64,000 bases of DNA from Ditylenchus dipsaci (taxonomy: Eukaryota; Nematoda; Chromadorea; Rhabditida; Anguinidae), in NCBI GenBank assembly GCA_004194705.1, contig SADC01000301.1, forward strand, positions 1-64,000, written 5' to 3'. Each line of letters begins with the position of its first letter. Positions within the stretch are counted from its first letter, which is position 1. Shown here one piece after another: positions 55,901 through 63,473 of the stretch. The notes beneath the pieces were generated by a model. The model searched no databases and was not told where the DNA came from. It saw only the letters and a program-made list of their open reading frames with translations. A program made the translations under genes and the position numbers.

Positions 55901-56583
55901 TGGTTGTGGTTATGATCTTCCACAAATAATGGTGTGCAGGAAGAGGAGGGGTGCTCCGCCCTTTCTTCTTTTTGTTTTTGAGATTGTTGCTCGCCTTCTT
56001 CTTCCTCTTCCGCTAAATTCAGCACTATATTGGGACAACGATTTCTGCCGCTTTGTTGGTGAAAATTCTGCAAGGAATGTTGTTCAGAATTTTTGTCGGC
56101 GCCTTTAGCTAAGCCTTCCAAATGAGTTAGTTGAGAACTCGGTGAAGTGTGCAACACTGCCAGACTTCTCCGCCTATCTATACTAGTTTGCTGTAATTGC
56201 TGATGGGTTGGAATAGTGGGAAGACCATTTGGATCGAATAGAGAGTGCCGACGTCTACTGTTGATGCGACACAGGTTGTCCTCCTCCAACTGGTTTTTGT
56301 CCAGGCGATCAGCACCCTCATTCCACTCAGAAGAAAGCTGGAAGAGAGAGACATATGCAGTGGACTGCAGCACTGACCGACGTTCATCTGTGCTGGATGT
56401 GGAGGTAGACACTCCTTTTTGGTAGTTGTTATTGCTGATGTTGCGATTGGCGGAGGGATGGTGTGTGAAATTGTTGGTTTGACTGGAGGAAGAGATGATG
56501 GAGAGCACATCCACTGGAGTGCTCCTGCTGCTACTTGAGCTTAGCGGTGGTGCTGCTCTGGTAGAGCTCAGACCGAACACCAT
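36133..56583 (-). CDS. TBC1D24: TBC1D24/Skywalker-type protein (TBC + TLD) with a long N-terminal extension
   Basis: Thirteen exons, minus strand: 55578-56583, 54338-54882, 52533-52577, 50907-51006, 50333-50433, 46026-46195, 45378-45525, 40996-41041, 40808-40938, 39322-39735, 38701-38828, 38362-38498, 36133-36336. All junction phases agree except two one-base deficits: after exon 5, and in exon 10 at A4 (39561-39564). About 1,058 residues result, against about 560 in human TBC1D24. The domain order (extension, TBC, linker, TLD to the C-terminus) is that of TBC1D24/Skywalker, which acts in synaptic-vesicle and membrane trafficking with ARF6/Rab partners and is linked to oxidative-stress resistance through TLD. 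Introns host a Helitron, MULE-like elements and many MITEs, expanding the gene to 20 kb. Confidence 0.92.
36588..36960. repeat. Pogo/Tigger-like palindromic MITE in the last TBC1D24 intron
   Basis: CAGTCGAACCTAGATATAACG ... GTTATATTGAGGTTTGACTG, TA on both sides (36586-36587, 36961-36962). The centre (36775-36830) carries inverted CTCCATATAACGACACC / GGTGTCGTTATATCGAG, as in 4578-4999. Confidence 0.9.
37100..37320. repeat. CCTTGGTCCCC MITE, copy 1
   Basis: TATGCCTTGGTCCCCTCTG and AGGGGGACCAAGGCATATTT are inverted ends, with inner TAACAGCTTGGTCCC / GGGACTAAGCTGTT. A second copy follows at about 37417-37768, and others at 53033-53228 and 59900-60036. Confidence 0.65.
37503..37692. repeat. 190-bp palindrome (AAAGGACCATACTTG)
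   Basis: AAAGGACCATACTTGTTGATG ... CATCGACAAGTATGGTCCTTT with inner CAAATGCGCGCGGGAC / GTCCGCGCGCATTTG and CTCTTTGG arms. It lies inside the second CCTTGGTCCCC copy. Confidence 0.8.
38063..38273. repeat. ACCGTATT-family MITE, copy 4
   Basis: CCGTATATACTCTAATAGG ... CTATTAGAGTAAATACGA, TA on both sides. One terminal base has decayed. Confidence 0.65.
38535..38652. repeat. Three long poly-G tracts in a TBC1D24 intron
   Basis: Three runs of 14-19 G on the plus strand alternate with TACAGCGGAATAG, GTACACTGGAATAG and GTACAATGGAATAG. They resemble the ends of a poly-G MITE (compare 46490-46750). Confidence 0.8.
39925..39992. repeat. Short perfect-stem palindrome
   Basis: AAAAAGTCAACAATCCTTACT ... 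AGTGATGATTGTTGACTTTTTT with the loop near ACTCGGATTG. It sits in an intron. Confidence 0.6.
41985..42180. repeat. Internal duplication in the Helitron (partner 42815-42975)
   Basis: TTATGTCTTTGTCTCATAGTT, GAACATCTCTCATGG, GTCATGACTCATTT and CTGCTTAAAA occur in the same order in both segments, with about 85 percent identity by eye. Confidence 0.75.
42587..42738. repeat. Solo tandem-repeat terminus: GGGACAATTTATCACAAC array
   Basis: Begins GGTACGTGACAATTTATCAC, then about six units of GGGACAATTTATCACAAC, ending near ACCACACC. It has the layout of the MULE-like termini, but no inverted partner is in the window. Confidence 0.7.
43059..44602 (+). CDS. Replication protein A (RPA1/RPA70)-like ssDNA-binding protein of the Helitron
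   Basis: Exons: 43059-43228, 43277-43493, 43541-43800, 43847-44015, 44061-44217, 44262-44428 and 44502-44602 (TAG). Introns are 44-73 nt and junctions are in phase. OB-fold segments: RSILSTYRSIPKLIVGEQY / FDKKHKIRSIVGSDG / FIQLSAWDQFRDSF; GKTVVLKSVSVVAPPKDKLY, NLGNVEMALSFKDASAV; DVLQCVLDFYG, DTVQVTAWNCLAVVLNHFL and GSFVHLQNIKMSRPGCF. The end is acidic (FDVNDLEYPSEEKKDA). The pattern matches RPA1 DNA-binding domains A and B. Helitrons of plants and some animals carry such RPA genes. Exon 1 (A4 43162-43165) and exon 6 (T7 44313-44319) each lack one base. The start codon is tentative. Poly(A) signal at 44724-44729. Confidence 0.82.
44724..44729 (+). promoter_or_regulatory. Polyadenylation signal of the RPA-like gene
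   Basis: AATAAA 122 nt after the stop codon, inside the Helitron. Confidence 0.55.
45311..45337 (+). other. Helitron 3' terminal hairpin and CTAG end
   Basis: A 7-bp GC stem with loop GTA lies 6 nt before CTAG. T follows. This hairpin position and the CTRR end are the standard Helitron 3' signature. Confidence 0.85.
45378..52577 (-). CDS. TBC1D24: TBC1D24-type gene, exons 3-7: TBC domain
   Basis: VKKFVRHNDWPVSHE|IRADLWRVLC is the TBC entry motif. It is followed by GAVTLQRLLIVIECVRPEIR, CAMFLHYMSAEETFACVSRL, SCHTLLSLLKKHK and HWNAWIFKYLPFEYL with VRVIDCFLVEG. The IxxDxxR arginine-finger and YxQ glutamine-finger motifs of active Rab-GAPs are not present, as expected for this subfamily. The exon 5 end (CGT TTT|g) lacks one base relative to exon 6. 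Confidence 0.88.
46490..46752. repeat. Poly-G/poly-C-terminal MITE
   Basis: Ends CTGGAATATAACACCACCGCC and GGGGTTGGTATATTCCATA, each with one or two runs of 7 to 14 C or G. The interior contains TAGGCTTAGGAATTAGGCTT, a degenerate TTAGGC array. Confidence 0.75.
46753..47545. mobile_element. Non-autonomous MULE-like element with GGGCACATTTTG arrays; GC-hairpin copy C at its centre
   Basis: The left end has GTGCCGGACCAAAATGTGCCC. The right array 47470-47540 (TCCGGGCACATTTTGCCGCG, GGTCCGGGCACATTTTAGCG) ends GTCACGTACC, complementing to GGTACGTGAC. A 37-codon frame at 46873-46986 (MDRREDSSDISDSNVGEEFL...) lies inside. Target duplication not found; the left boundary is uncertain. Confidence 0.65.
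47009..47290. repeat. GC-hairpin palindromic repeat, copy C
   Basis: TCGAACATAGTTTTGTT, AACTCTGGTATGCA and GTCTAAGTATGTGGGTGTG are followed by the hairpin CCCCTGCGCCC / GGGGGCGCAGGGG, then CACTCACTTACCTTACACAT and TGCATTTAGAGGCTC. Confidence 0.8.
48509..48759. repeat. ACCGTATT-family MITE, copy 5
   Basis: CCGTATTTTTTCTAATAGAAG ... CTTCTATTAGAGGAAATACGG, TA on both sides. Confidence 0.82.
48762..50332. other. TBC1D24 intron sequence without recognised repeats
   Basis: AT-rich. No frame with coding character and no clear terminal repeats were seen. Confidence 0.45.
51075..51858. mobile_element. Non-autonomous MULE-like foldback with TTGGGTACAGCG arrays; 8-bp target duplication ACAAAACT
   Basis: ACAAAACT flanks at 51067-51074 and 51859-51866. 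The left array has about seven units of TTGGGTACA(GCGG/ATTG). About 180-bp arms, TTTTGAAATTTTTTCACTTAG ... CGATAGGACCGTTACCACGC, reappear inverted at 51690-51850. Inner direct repeats: GCATTTGGGCAC, and CCATGTACCCCAAAGGGTC (three times, 51448-51530). Confidence 0.88.
51871..52204. repeat. Decayed pogo-like MITE
   Basis: CAGTCAAGTCTCGAAAGTATC ... GTTATATCGAGAATTGACT. Left flank is TA; the right end is worn (GACTA). Confidence 0.6.
52234..52370. repeat. ACCGTATT-family MITE, copy 6
   Basis: CCGGGCTGTTTGTAATAGAGG ... GTTAGAAGAATAACGG, TA on both sides. Interior GACTAAGATTTCAGACCTAAGG matches the family. Confidence 0.65.
53033..53228. repeat. CCTTGGTCCCC MITE, copy 3
   Basis: GCCTTGGTCCCCCTGTTGTTT ... 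AACAGGGAGGACCAAGGC with an inner GACTCAAACG / CATGTTTGAGTC palindrome and TAAGGCTCAGGCAAGG / CCTTGCCTAAGCTTA arms. Confidence 0.75.
53580..53920. repeat. Degenerate GGTACC/ACGTGG repeats and GCAGCAAAAA repeats
   Basis: 53595-53760 contains ATGGGGCCCGAACTACGTGG and ATACCCC-type units, reminiscent of the 9.9-10.5 kb minisatellites. 53770-53930 has TTTGCAGCAAAAAAATC and GGAGCAAAAAAAGTG units, whose inverse (CTGCAAAAAGACTTTTTCGC) is at 52880-52960, a possible further tandem-repeat-terminus element. Confidence 0.5.
54338..56583 (-). CDS. TBC1D24: TBC1D24-type gene, exons 1-2: disordered Ser/Arg-rich extension
   Basis: About 515 residues precede the TBC domain. They are rich in Ser, Gln, Glu and Asn, with six basophilic-kinase-like sites: DERRSV, RRRHSL, RRRSLA, KRRNSV, YQRRSM and RQRSM. 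An acidic run (EEEEEGEQQ) and His/Asn clusters (HNHNH) also occur. Exon 2 ends LEQLAGQHRQDVEN in phase with VKKFVRHNDWPVSHE, which ties these exons to the TBC domain. ATG 56583 is the first in frame. Not known from vertebrate TBC1D24. Confidence 0.8.
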
Positions 56584-57190
56584 TTAGAGTGCGAGGTGGG
56601 TGAATAGTAGTTTTGAATAAGTGTTTGTAGTTGAATAAAAGTACTAAATATCTTTAAAGAACAAAAATGAGTTTGAAAAAGAGAAAAAGAGATTGAAAGC
56701 TATTCAAATGATAAAACTTTAGTTTAAAAATGTTAGAGTGTCAGGAAAAATATAGAAAAAGCAACTCGTTGGCAAATCTACATGGGCTAGATAACACAGT
56801 CACGTTTTAAAATTTTTTTGGTGAAAATTTTACATTATAAGTAATCCCTGCCGGTCTAATTGAAATTAAAAAAACAGCATTGGAAAACTGCCTAGCTATT
56901 TTGCTGCGTTTGAATGTCTGCTTTCAGTTACGCTGTTAAAAATGAACTCTTTACTTTTTTTTTTATAAGCTATAATTTGTTCCCGCTAAATAACTTTTTT
57001 TTAGCTTAGTTTAACGATGGATTCAAATGATTTAGTTTGAAAAAAGCTGGAATTTGCGACGAAAAGTGGATTAACACGAATTTTTTCGTGACATGTTTTA
57101 GCTTTTCCGTGGCACATTTTAGATTCTTTGCAAGACAAATCAGTATGAACCTTTTAAAATTTCGAAAGTCTTGACACTCTACTAATTCTA

Positions 57191-57290
57191 CCGTATTAAT
57201 TCTAATAGAAGAGCATGCTCTTCTATTTTTGAATTCTCCTCTATGGGAGCTCATGTATTAGAGACTGCTCTTCTATTAGAATAAATACGG
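57191..57290. repeat. ACCGTATT-family MITE, copy 7 (100 bp)
   Basis: CCGTATTAATTCTAATAGAAG ... CTTCTATTAGAATAAATACGG, TA on both sides. Confidence 0.85.
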
Positions 57291-57990
57291 TAATCCACAA
57301 AAACAACCCACACCTATAGAGAAACAATGAATTTTGGTCCAAAATCATAATATATTAAATTTGTAATATTAATACAGTCAACCCTCAGTTATCCGGTACC
57401 CCAGGGACCGTCTTCATAACGTTACCGGATCCACCGGGCCGAGTAACTGGAGTGTCAGCTGGCAAAGAATAAGCCAATCTCAGCCAAATGAAGTACAGGG
57501 TGAGTTTTTTATTCCCCAATTTTGATTTGCCAATTTTTGTTGAATTTTTGCATGTTTAAAAAAACGCTGTTTTGCTAGAAAGCTGAAGCTCTGAGAATTT
57601 TTTTAGTTTTTACAGATCTTCCTTATCATGCCAAAAAGTTTCTTTACCGACCCTCTAAAGTTGGCGGTCGGTTTTTGAAAGTTTTTGGTTTAGAAAAGTT
57701 AGCATTTGGCTCTAATCAATTGTGTAGTCCCTTGTTAAAGTGACAAGCATTTTTAACGTTTTATGGGAACTTATTTAGCTGTGGCGGCGCATTTTTCACT
57801 TGTTTAGAAATCATGTTAAAATGACTCCTAAGTAACTTTTATGTGCTTAAAACGATAAGAAAGTTATTTTGTGACACTTTGCAACATAAAAAATTGATTT
57901 TTTGAAAAAAAAAAAATTTTTGACCAAAATATGACTTTTTGCCTTGGGGACCAAGGGGACCCAGACCTTGTATTAAAGTATTCTACCCCG

Positions 57991-58207
57991 TTTTGGTCAC
58001 TGGAGCTGGGCAAAAAGAGCCTCTAAATGCATTTTTTTCAAGAGTCTTGCTCGGAATTATGTCTAAGGTAAGTGAGTGCGCGCATCTCTAACCAACCAAG
58101 CCCCTGCGCCCCCGAAGGGGACGCAGGGGCTTGGTTGCTTGGGATTGAGATGCGCTCACCACATACCTTAGACGCAAATCACTCCAAAGTGACTCTGCCC
58201 CCAGCTA
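57991..58207. repeat. GC-hairpin palindromic repeat, copy D (inverted relative to B and C)
   Basis: GGAGCTGGGCAAAAAGAGCC, then GTCTAAGGTAAGTGAGTG, then the CCCCTGCGCCCCC hairpin, then CACCACATACCTTAGACG and ACTCCAAAGTGACTCTG. Confidence 0.8.
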
Positions 58208-58547
58208 AATAAGTGCCGTTTTATGTAATTAAAAGTTTTATTAATTATTAAGCGTTATGGCGATATCTTAACAGTATGTTGTGGGCAATTAAAAGCCTAC
58301 AAAACCCATTTAGCAAAAATTTTAAATGTAATGGTGTTAAGATTTGACTTTTCGGAAAAAATTAATTCCTTTAAAACCGAAATATGGGATGAAATTTGAT
58401 TTTCGGCTATTTTGTTTAAAAAGCCATTTCTCGACACATAAATTTTGAAAAATGATTCTATAAAATGAATTTCATAGCCCTTCAACTTCGCTACAACAAA
58501 GTGCTAAAATGAATAATTTATATTATGTATTTACTTTGAAAAAGAAA

Positions 58548-58583
58548 ATTATAATAATAATTATTATTATGATAATAATAATT
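58548..58583. repeat. AAT/ATT microsatellite palindrome
   Basis: TAATAATAATTATTATTATG followed by ATAATAATAATT, inside the foldback arm. Confidence 0.7.
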
Positions 58584-58775
58584 CTCAAAAACCGAACCTC
58601 AACTTTGGAGGGTCGATAAACGAACTTTTCGGCATGTAAGGCAGATCTTTTTTAACCAGAAAAATTTTCTCAGAACTTCAGTTTTCTAACAAAATGGTTT
58701 TTTTTTCGAAAAACATGCACAAAGTCAATAAAAATTGGCAAATCAATATTGGGAAATCAAAAAACTCACCTTTTA

Positions 58776-59565
58776 TTGGGTTGTAACATAAGTTCTGTCG
58801 GTTTTTGTTCATGAAGATTTCGTTTCAATTTAAAATATTTCTACCATACTGTTATATGTCATTTTGTAGAAAAGAATCTCCTATTTCATTTCTCTATTTC
58901 AGATTTCACAATTTCACAACAAAATGTTGATTTTTAGCCTTCAAGAAATGAGCTTCAAGTTTAAAAATATTATCTCCGACATCTTTGGAACCAGTCAAAA
59001 GTTCAGTCAATTGTTAGGCGCTGCAGCAACAACTTAGCACCATGTTGTAGCGCAAATTAAGAGCTTCAAAATGCATTTTACAGAGTGATTTTTGAAAATC
59101 TAAGTATTGAGATATGACTGTTTTAAAAAAGCAAATTCTTCAAAAAATGACTGAAATCCGGAAAAAAATTAAGAAAACTTGAATTTCAGTTATTTTTCGA
59201 ATAATTTGCTTTTTTAAAACAGTCAAACCTCAATACTCAGATTTTCAAAAATCATTCTGTAAAATGCATTTTGAAGCTCTTAATCTGCGCTACAACATGG
59301 TGCTAAGTTGTTGCTGCAGCGCCTAACAATTGACTGAACTTTTGACTGGTTCCAAAGATGTCGGAGATAATTATTTTTAAACTTGAAGCTCATTTCTTGA
59401 AGGCTAAAAATCAACATTTTGTTGTAAAATTGTGAGATCTGAAAGAGAGCTATAAAATAGGAGATTCTTTCCTACAAAATGACATATAACAGTATGGTAG
59501 AAATATTTTACATTGAAACAAAATCTTCATGAACAAAAACCGACAGAACTTATGTTACAACCCAA
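58776..59565. repeat. 790-bp near-perfect palindrome, TA-flanked
   Basis: TTGGGTTGTAACATAAGTTC ... GAACTTATGTTACAACCCAA, TA at 58774-58775 and 59566-59567. Arms are about 385 bp with very few mismatches, meeting near 59160-59180. This is a Tc1/mariner-type MITE by its ends. Confidence 0.85.
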
Positions 59566-59749
59566 TATATTTAAGGTGCCGGATAACCGAGGGTGTCGCG
59601 TAACTTCAGTGCCTGGTAACCGAGGTTTGACTGTAGTAATTCTTGGTAGTAGTCAAAAACATTTATTCTTCCTGTTTATTCCAAAAATTTCAACATTCGA
59701 CAAAAATTTGATCTGTATAAAAAGTTAGCAAGAGACTTGCAGAAATAAA

Positions 59750-60174
59750 GGCTAGGATACATTTGGCAAAAACGAAACTTGGCAAACGAAACTTGGCAAA
59801 AACGAAAGTCGGCAAAACGAAACTTGGCAAAAACGAAAGTCGGCAAAACGAAACTTGGCAAAACGAAAATTGGCAAAACGAAAGTTGTCAAAAAATCACC
59901 TTGGTCCCCCTGTTGTGTTTTAGCAAAAAAAAATTTTCCCCAAAAGTCTCGAAAAGCATTTATATACACGTTTTAAGCATTTTTCAACAAAAAATTTTTT
60001 TTGTAAAAAATGCCAAAAAAAATTGCCTTGATCCCCAAGCTGATTTTTTGCCAGCTTACGTTTTGCTAAGTTTCGTTTTGCTAAGTTTCGTTATGCCAAA
60101 TTTCGTTTTGCCAAGTTTCGTTTTGACAAAACCCACGTTTGCCGAGTTTCGTTTTTGCCAAATGTATCCTAGCC
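59750..60174. mobile_element. Non-autonomous MULE-like element with AACTTGGCAAAACGA arrays; target duplication GAAATAAA(G)
   Basis: GGCTAGGATACATTTGGCAA ... TTGCCAAATGTATCCTAGCC flanked by GAAATAAA at 59742-59749 and 60175-60182 (a ninth base, G, also matches). The left array has about eight units of ACTTGGCAAAAACGA, the right about seven of GCTAAGTTTCGTTTT. The centre contains CCTTGGTCCCC motifs. A relative starts near 40490 (GATAAATTCGGCAAAAACG). Confidence 0.92.
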
Positions 60175-60429
60175 GAAATAAAGGTGAGTGGCCAAGCCAA
60201 AGCTTTAGGAAATATCAGAAGTGGAAATTTTAGCACAAGGTAGACTTTTCAATGAGCGCCTTTTTATTCAATCACATTTACAGGCACTCAAAAAAATGGG
60301 CGTGTTTTTGTAAACGAATTTCAAAAAAGTTTGAGAGTGTTTTTAAAGATAAAAAATTTCGAGAAGTCGTTTTAAGAAAGGCAAAGTTCATCTGCCAAAA
60401 ATAAACAAGATTGAAAAAAAAAATTGTGA

Positions 60430-60545
60430 GATTATCGTCGTCGACTAACTCCTTAGCCGTGCTGATCAACCCCAGCTGCTTTGAGGCTGCAAAGGCGATC
60501 AAAGCTGGGGTGGAATATAATCTTGAAGAGGTGGAGGGTAAACAA
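60430..60545 (-). CDS. Possible exon, unidentified
   Basis: After a minus-strand acceptor (CCACCTCTTCAAG) the frame reads LYSTPALIAFAASKQLGLIS then TAKELVDDDNL. It looks coding for about 33 residues, then becomes T-rich. No family recognised. Confidence 0.25.
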
Positions 60546-60599
60546 AAAGAGGTGATCAAAAAGAGGGTGGATTAAGACAACCCAATGCTTCCTTGATCT

Positions 60600-63430
60600 G
60601 AGTATACTAAGCTTTCGCAGCAAAAAATATTGTTGTTATGATGGATGTTGTTTGTTTTTGTTAATTTAATACACTTCCTAATTTTTGTGGAAAAAAGTTG
60701 GCGAAACCGCGAATAGTTTTGTTAAACCCTTTTTGGTTTCGAAAAACGGTTAAAAATAATATCGGGAACGGGAAAAATAAAGATTTGAGAGGCCGTTCAA
60801 AAAATTCTATCGAATCCAGCAATTTATTGATTCGAAATAGGACTTAATCTTGAAACCGTTGAATCATTTTATGGTTACTTTACAGATTGAAAAACTTTAT
60901 ATTGGTTAACGCTCGACCTACATTTGGGGCTAGAATAACCAAAACATGGCAATTGTTTTTACGTAGTCACAATTTTTCTAATATTCAAAAGTAGGAACAG
61001 CATCTAAATAGTCATAGTTTCGGGTTTTTGAATGAAAGTTGCCCTAAGAATTATACATCGTGTAATGATTTCGAAAACAAAAACTGCAACTTTATAGCTA
61101 AAATGTGGAAACGGTTTTGACAAGTTGTGAAATTTTCTTATTCTTCATTTGCTCTTTGTTGCTTAATATAGTTTAACAAGCAAAACATTTGTCAACAAAA
61201 GCTCAAACTCAGAACAGCACTTGAAATTTCGTCACTGGAAAAGCCATTAGTCATTTTAAAAGATGTTGAGCACAAATAGAAAACAAATAAAATAAGCTAC
61301 AAAGTCAAGCATAATTGGGTGTCCAACTTGAACGGGTGGCGTCTTATCGGAAATCGACTGTAAGCAAGTGAAAATAGGGAGCTTATCCTACACTCCATAA
61401 TAAGCAATGAAGGGAATGCATTATTTATCGTTGAATAATAAGAAGAGCAGAGAGCAAATTTATTTTGCAATCAAAAGATAGACAGTGATGTTGAAATGGG
61501 GTGAGTGGGAGTTCGCAGGTTGACCTTACAGTTAACTACCTGCTCAGCTATACATTGTTATAAGACCATTTGGTTGAGAAAAAAGGGAATGGCTTGAAGA
61601 GTGACCAGTCAGTTGAGTCAGTCACCGCAATTGCAACAGCTTTTTGATTTTTTGGGGATGGGGATAGAAGAGTGAGTGAAAGGAACATGTAGCTAGTTGC
61701 ATCTGTTAGCAAAAGCACAATAGGAAGCAATTGCTCAACAAGTCAAGTCTAATCAATTAGTGAATTGTGAAATCCAACTGATTAAAAGGGTCATTTCCGT
61801 CAACGGCAACGAGTTTTGTATGTTTGAATTGGCGGGAAACAGCTTTTCTACTCCGAAAATGCATGGAATCATTTTGTTGAACCATAAATTTATGTGTGTA
61901 TTCTATCACTGTTTTCAATCACCTTATAGTTAAAAAAAATGTATTCTGAGACTAAAAAGGCTTTCCCAGCCCATTCAAACATACGAAACTGACTGCCGCA
62001 GACGCTAACTTTAAAATAAAAAAGGAGGGGATCAGTAAATTTTTCCAAATCATCCACTAGTTTTGCATTAAATCTGATACTGATGACCTTAGACTAACTT
62101 TCGTCGCATAAGGTAAGGTGATTATACAAAACAACAAGACGGAGAAACACTGCCAGTCCGCGACTTATATACGTTCAACACACAAGATAACCACATAAGT
62201 TTTTGAAAAAGTATTAAAAAAGTGTAGTTGCTCGATGGGCTTCAAAATTAACGCAATTACGAAAGCCATTGTTCATCAAGGGAAATAATTTTCAAATTCA
62301 AGTCTCCATTGATCAATCCAAAATGGCACGGTAGGCCTGAAAAGTTTTCGAGAAGCAGTTATGCAAAAAAATATTGATGTGAAAAAATGTATGCAGTTGT
62401 GGCAGGATTTGCAACATCAAAAGTACATCTGCAGCAGACTATACAGATAAATGCAACAAAATAGCCATGTAAAAGAAGAAAAACTGAGGAAAGCAAGATA
62501 AATTGGGTCATCCACCTACACCCTCTTGTTGTTGTTTTGAAGGGTGAAGATATTGTGTTACTAGTCTGGTTGCTCATCCAAAACCTGCTGGGATATTTCT
62601 TCTCAGTCTCATTTGTTGTTATCTTGGCTTGTGCCCAGCTCCTATCTTGCTTGGTATGTAAAAACTGAACGCAATGTTTGAGTGGGTCACCCGTGTGAAT
62701 TGGACCAGATTTGTTTGCACTGAATGACGACACAAGCCACAAACCAAATGATTGACCAACCAAAAATTCTTTTTTTTTACATCATAAAATTACAAAGTCA
62801 ACTTTAGGACAAAAATTGTTAAATGACTTTTTACAGGCACTTGGAGCTGTCCAAGTTTTTGCTGAACCACTGTAGACATTGCTATAAGATTTGCAAAAGT
62901 CAGCTTTGAACCCCGTTTTGGATGCCGTTTTCCAACATGGGATGAAGTATGCCAATATTCTCTAATAGATTCCATAAAACTTTATAAGGATAACCAGAAG
63001 TTTGTACAATGTTTGATGAGGGTGACTGAAAGTCGGATTAGTCAACTTTTTATTATCAAATAAGTATTTTTCTGATCCAAAGGTCGAGAAGCTCAAAGTT
63101 TACATAGAAAAAAGATAAGAAGTAGAGTAAACAAAAAAACCACATCATTGTTGTTGTAAAAAATTCGTCCAAAACCTCAGTACACGTCAAATAGGCTTAG
63201 GTCTTATGTCAACTCAAGTCTACCATTTTGTGCTGATTCCTTATACTAGCGCAACTAACAAAAATTACCACAAAAAAGAAATGCATTCAAATGAACAAAG
63301 ACATGTTTTTGCACATAATTTTTTCACGATAAATACTAAAGTCTGTGAAGTCGACAGCTTGTTTTGGGTTTCATAAGTAGTAAATGCGGCTTGAATTAAA
63401 TTTAACCATTAAATTTGTAATGCTACTGGT
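60600..63430. other. Long interval without a supported gene
   Basis: AT-rich. A 134-codon minus-strand frame at 62359-62763 has low-complexity, UTR-like composition. The right 600 bases before 63474 may be intron of the gene at the edge. Confidence 0.4.
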
Positions 63431-63473
63431 TTACACGCTCTTTCCCAAAAAAAAACTTTCTTATACTTCTCAG

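Larger units (their letters stand above)
57496..58770. repeat. Foldback with GC-hairpin copy D at the centre
   Basis: Outer arms GTGAGTTTTTTATTCCCCAAT ... ATTGGGAAATCAAAAAACTCAC, with TTTACCGACCCTCTAAAGTTG opposed by CAACTTTGGAGGGTCGATAAA. Confidence 0.75.
57375..59633. mobile_element. Pogo/Tigger-like element interrupted by two foldbacks
   Basis: CAGTCAACCCTCAGTTATCCG ... GTAACCGAGGTTTGACTG with TA on both sides (57373-57374, 59634-59635). The element's own sequence is confined to about 57375-57495 and 59566-59633. The intervening 2 kb is a foldback (57496-58770, GC-hairpin copy D at its centre) plus a TA-flanked palindrome (58776-59565). Confidence 0.8.

Noticed and set aside
55815..56510. 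Frames antisense or out of frame to 55578-56583
   Set aside because: Shadows of TBC1D24 exon 1, whose frame is confirmed by in-phase joining to exons 2 and 3.
55578..56583. Treating the Ser-rich N-terminal exon and 54338-54882 as independent genes
   Set aside because: Donor GG|gtatgt at 55577 and acceptor at 54883 join in phase, and exon 2 joins in phase to the TBC entry motif.
57991..58207. Spliced-leader or U1-like RNA gene suggested by GTCTAAG|gtaagtg followed by a stable hairpin
   Set aside because: No Sm-binding site follows the hairpin, the sequence is part of a symmetric palindrome whose other arm has the same motif inverted, and all four copies are dispersed repeats.
59763..60233. 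A 156-codon plus-strand frame with KTKLGKRNLAK-type repeats
   Set aside because: It lies in the ACTTGGCAAAACGA arrays of a MULE-like element and switches character at the array borders.
62359..62763. A 134-codon minus-strand frame
   Set aside because: Mixed composition without recognisable motifs or supported splice partners; left as unsupported.
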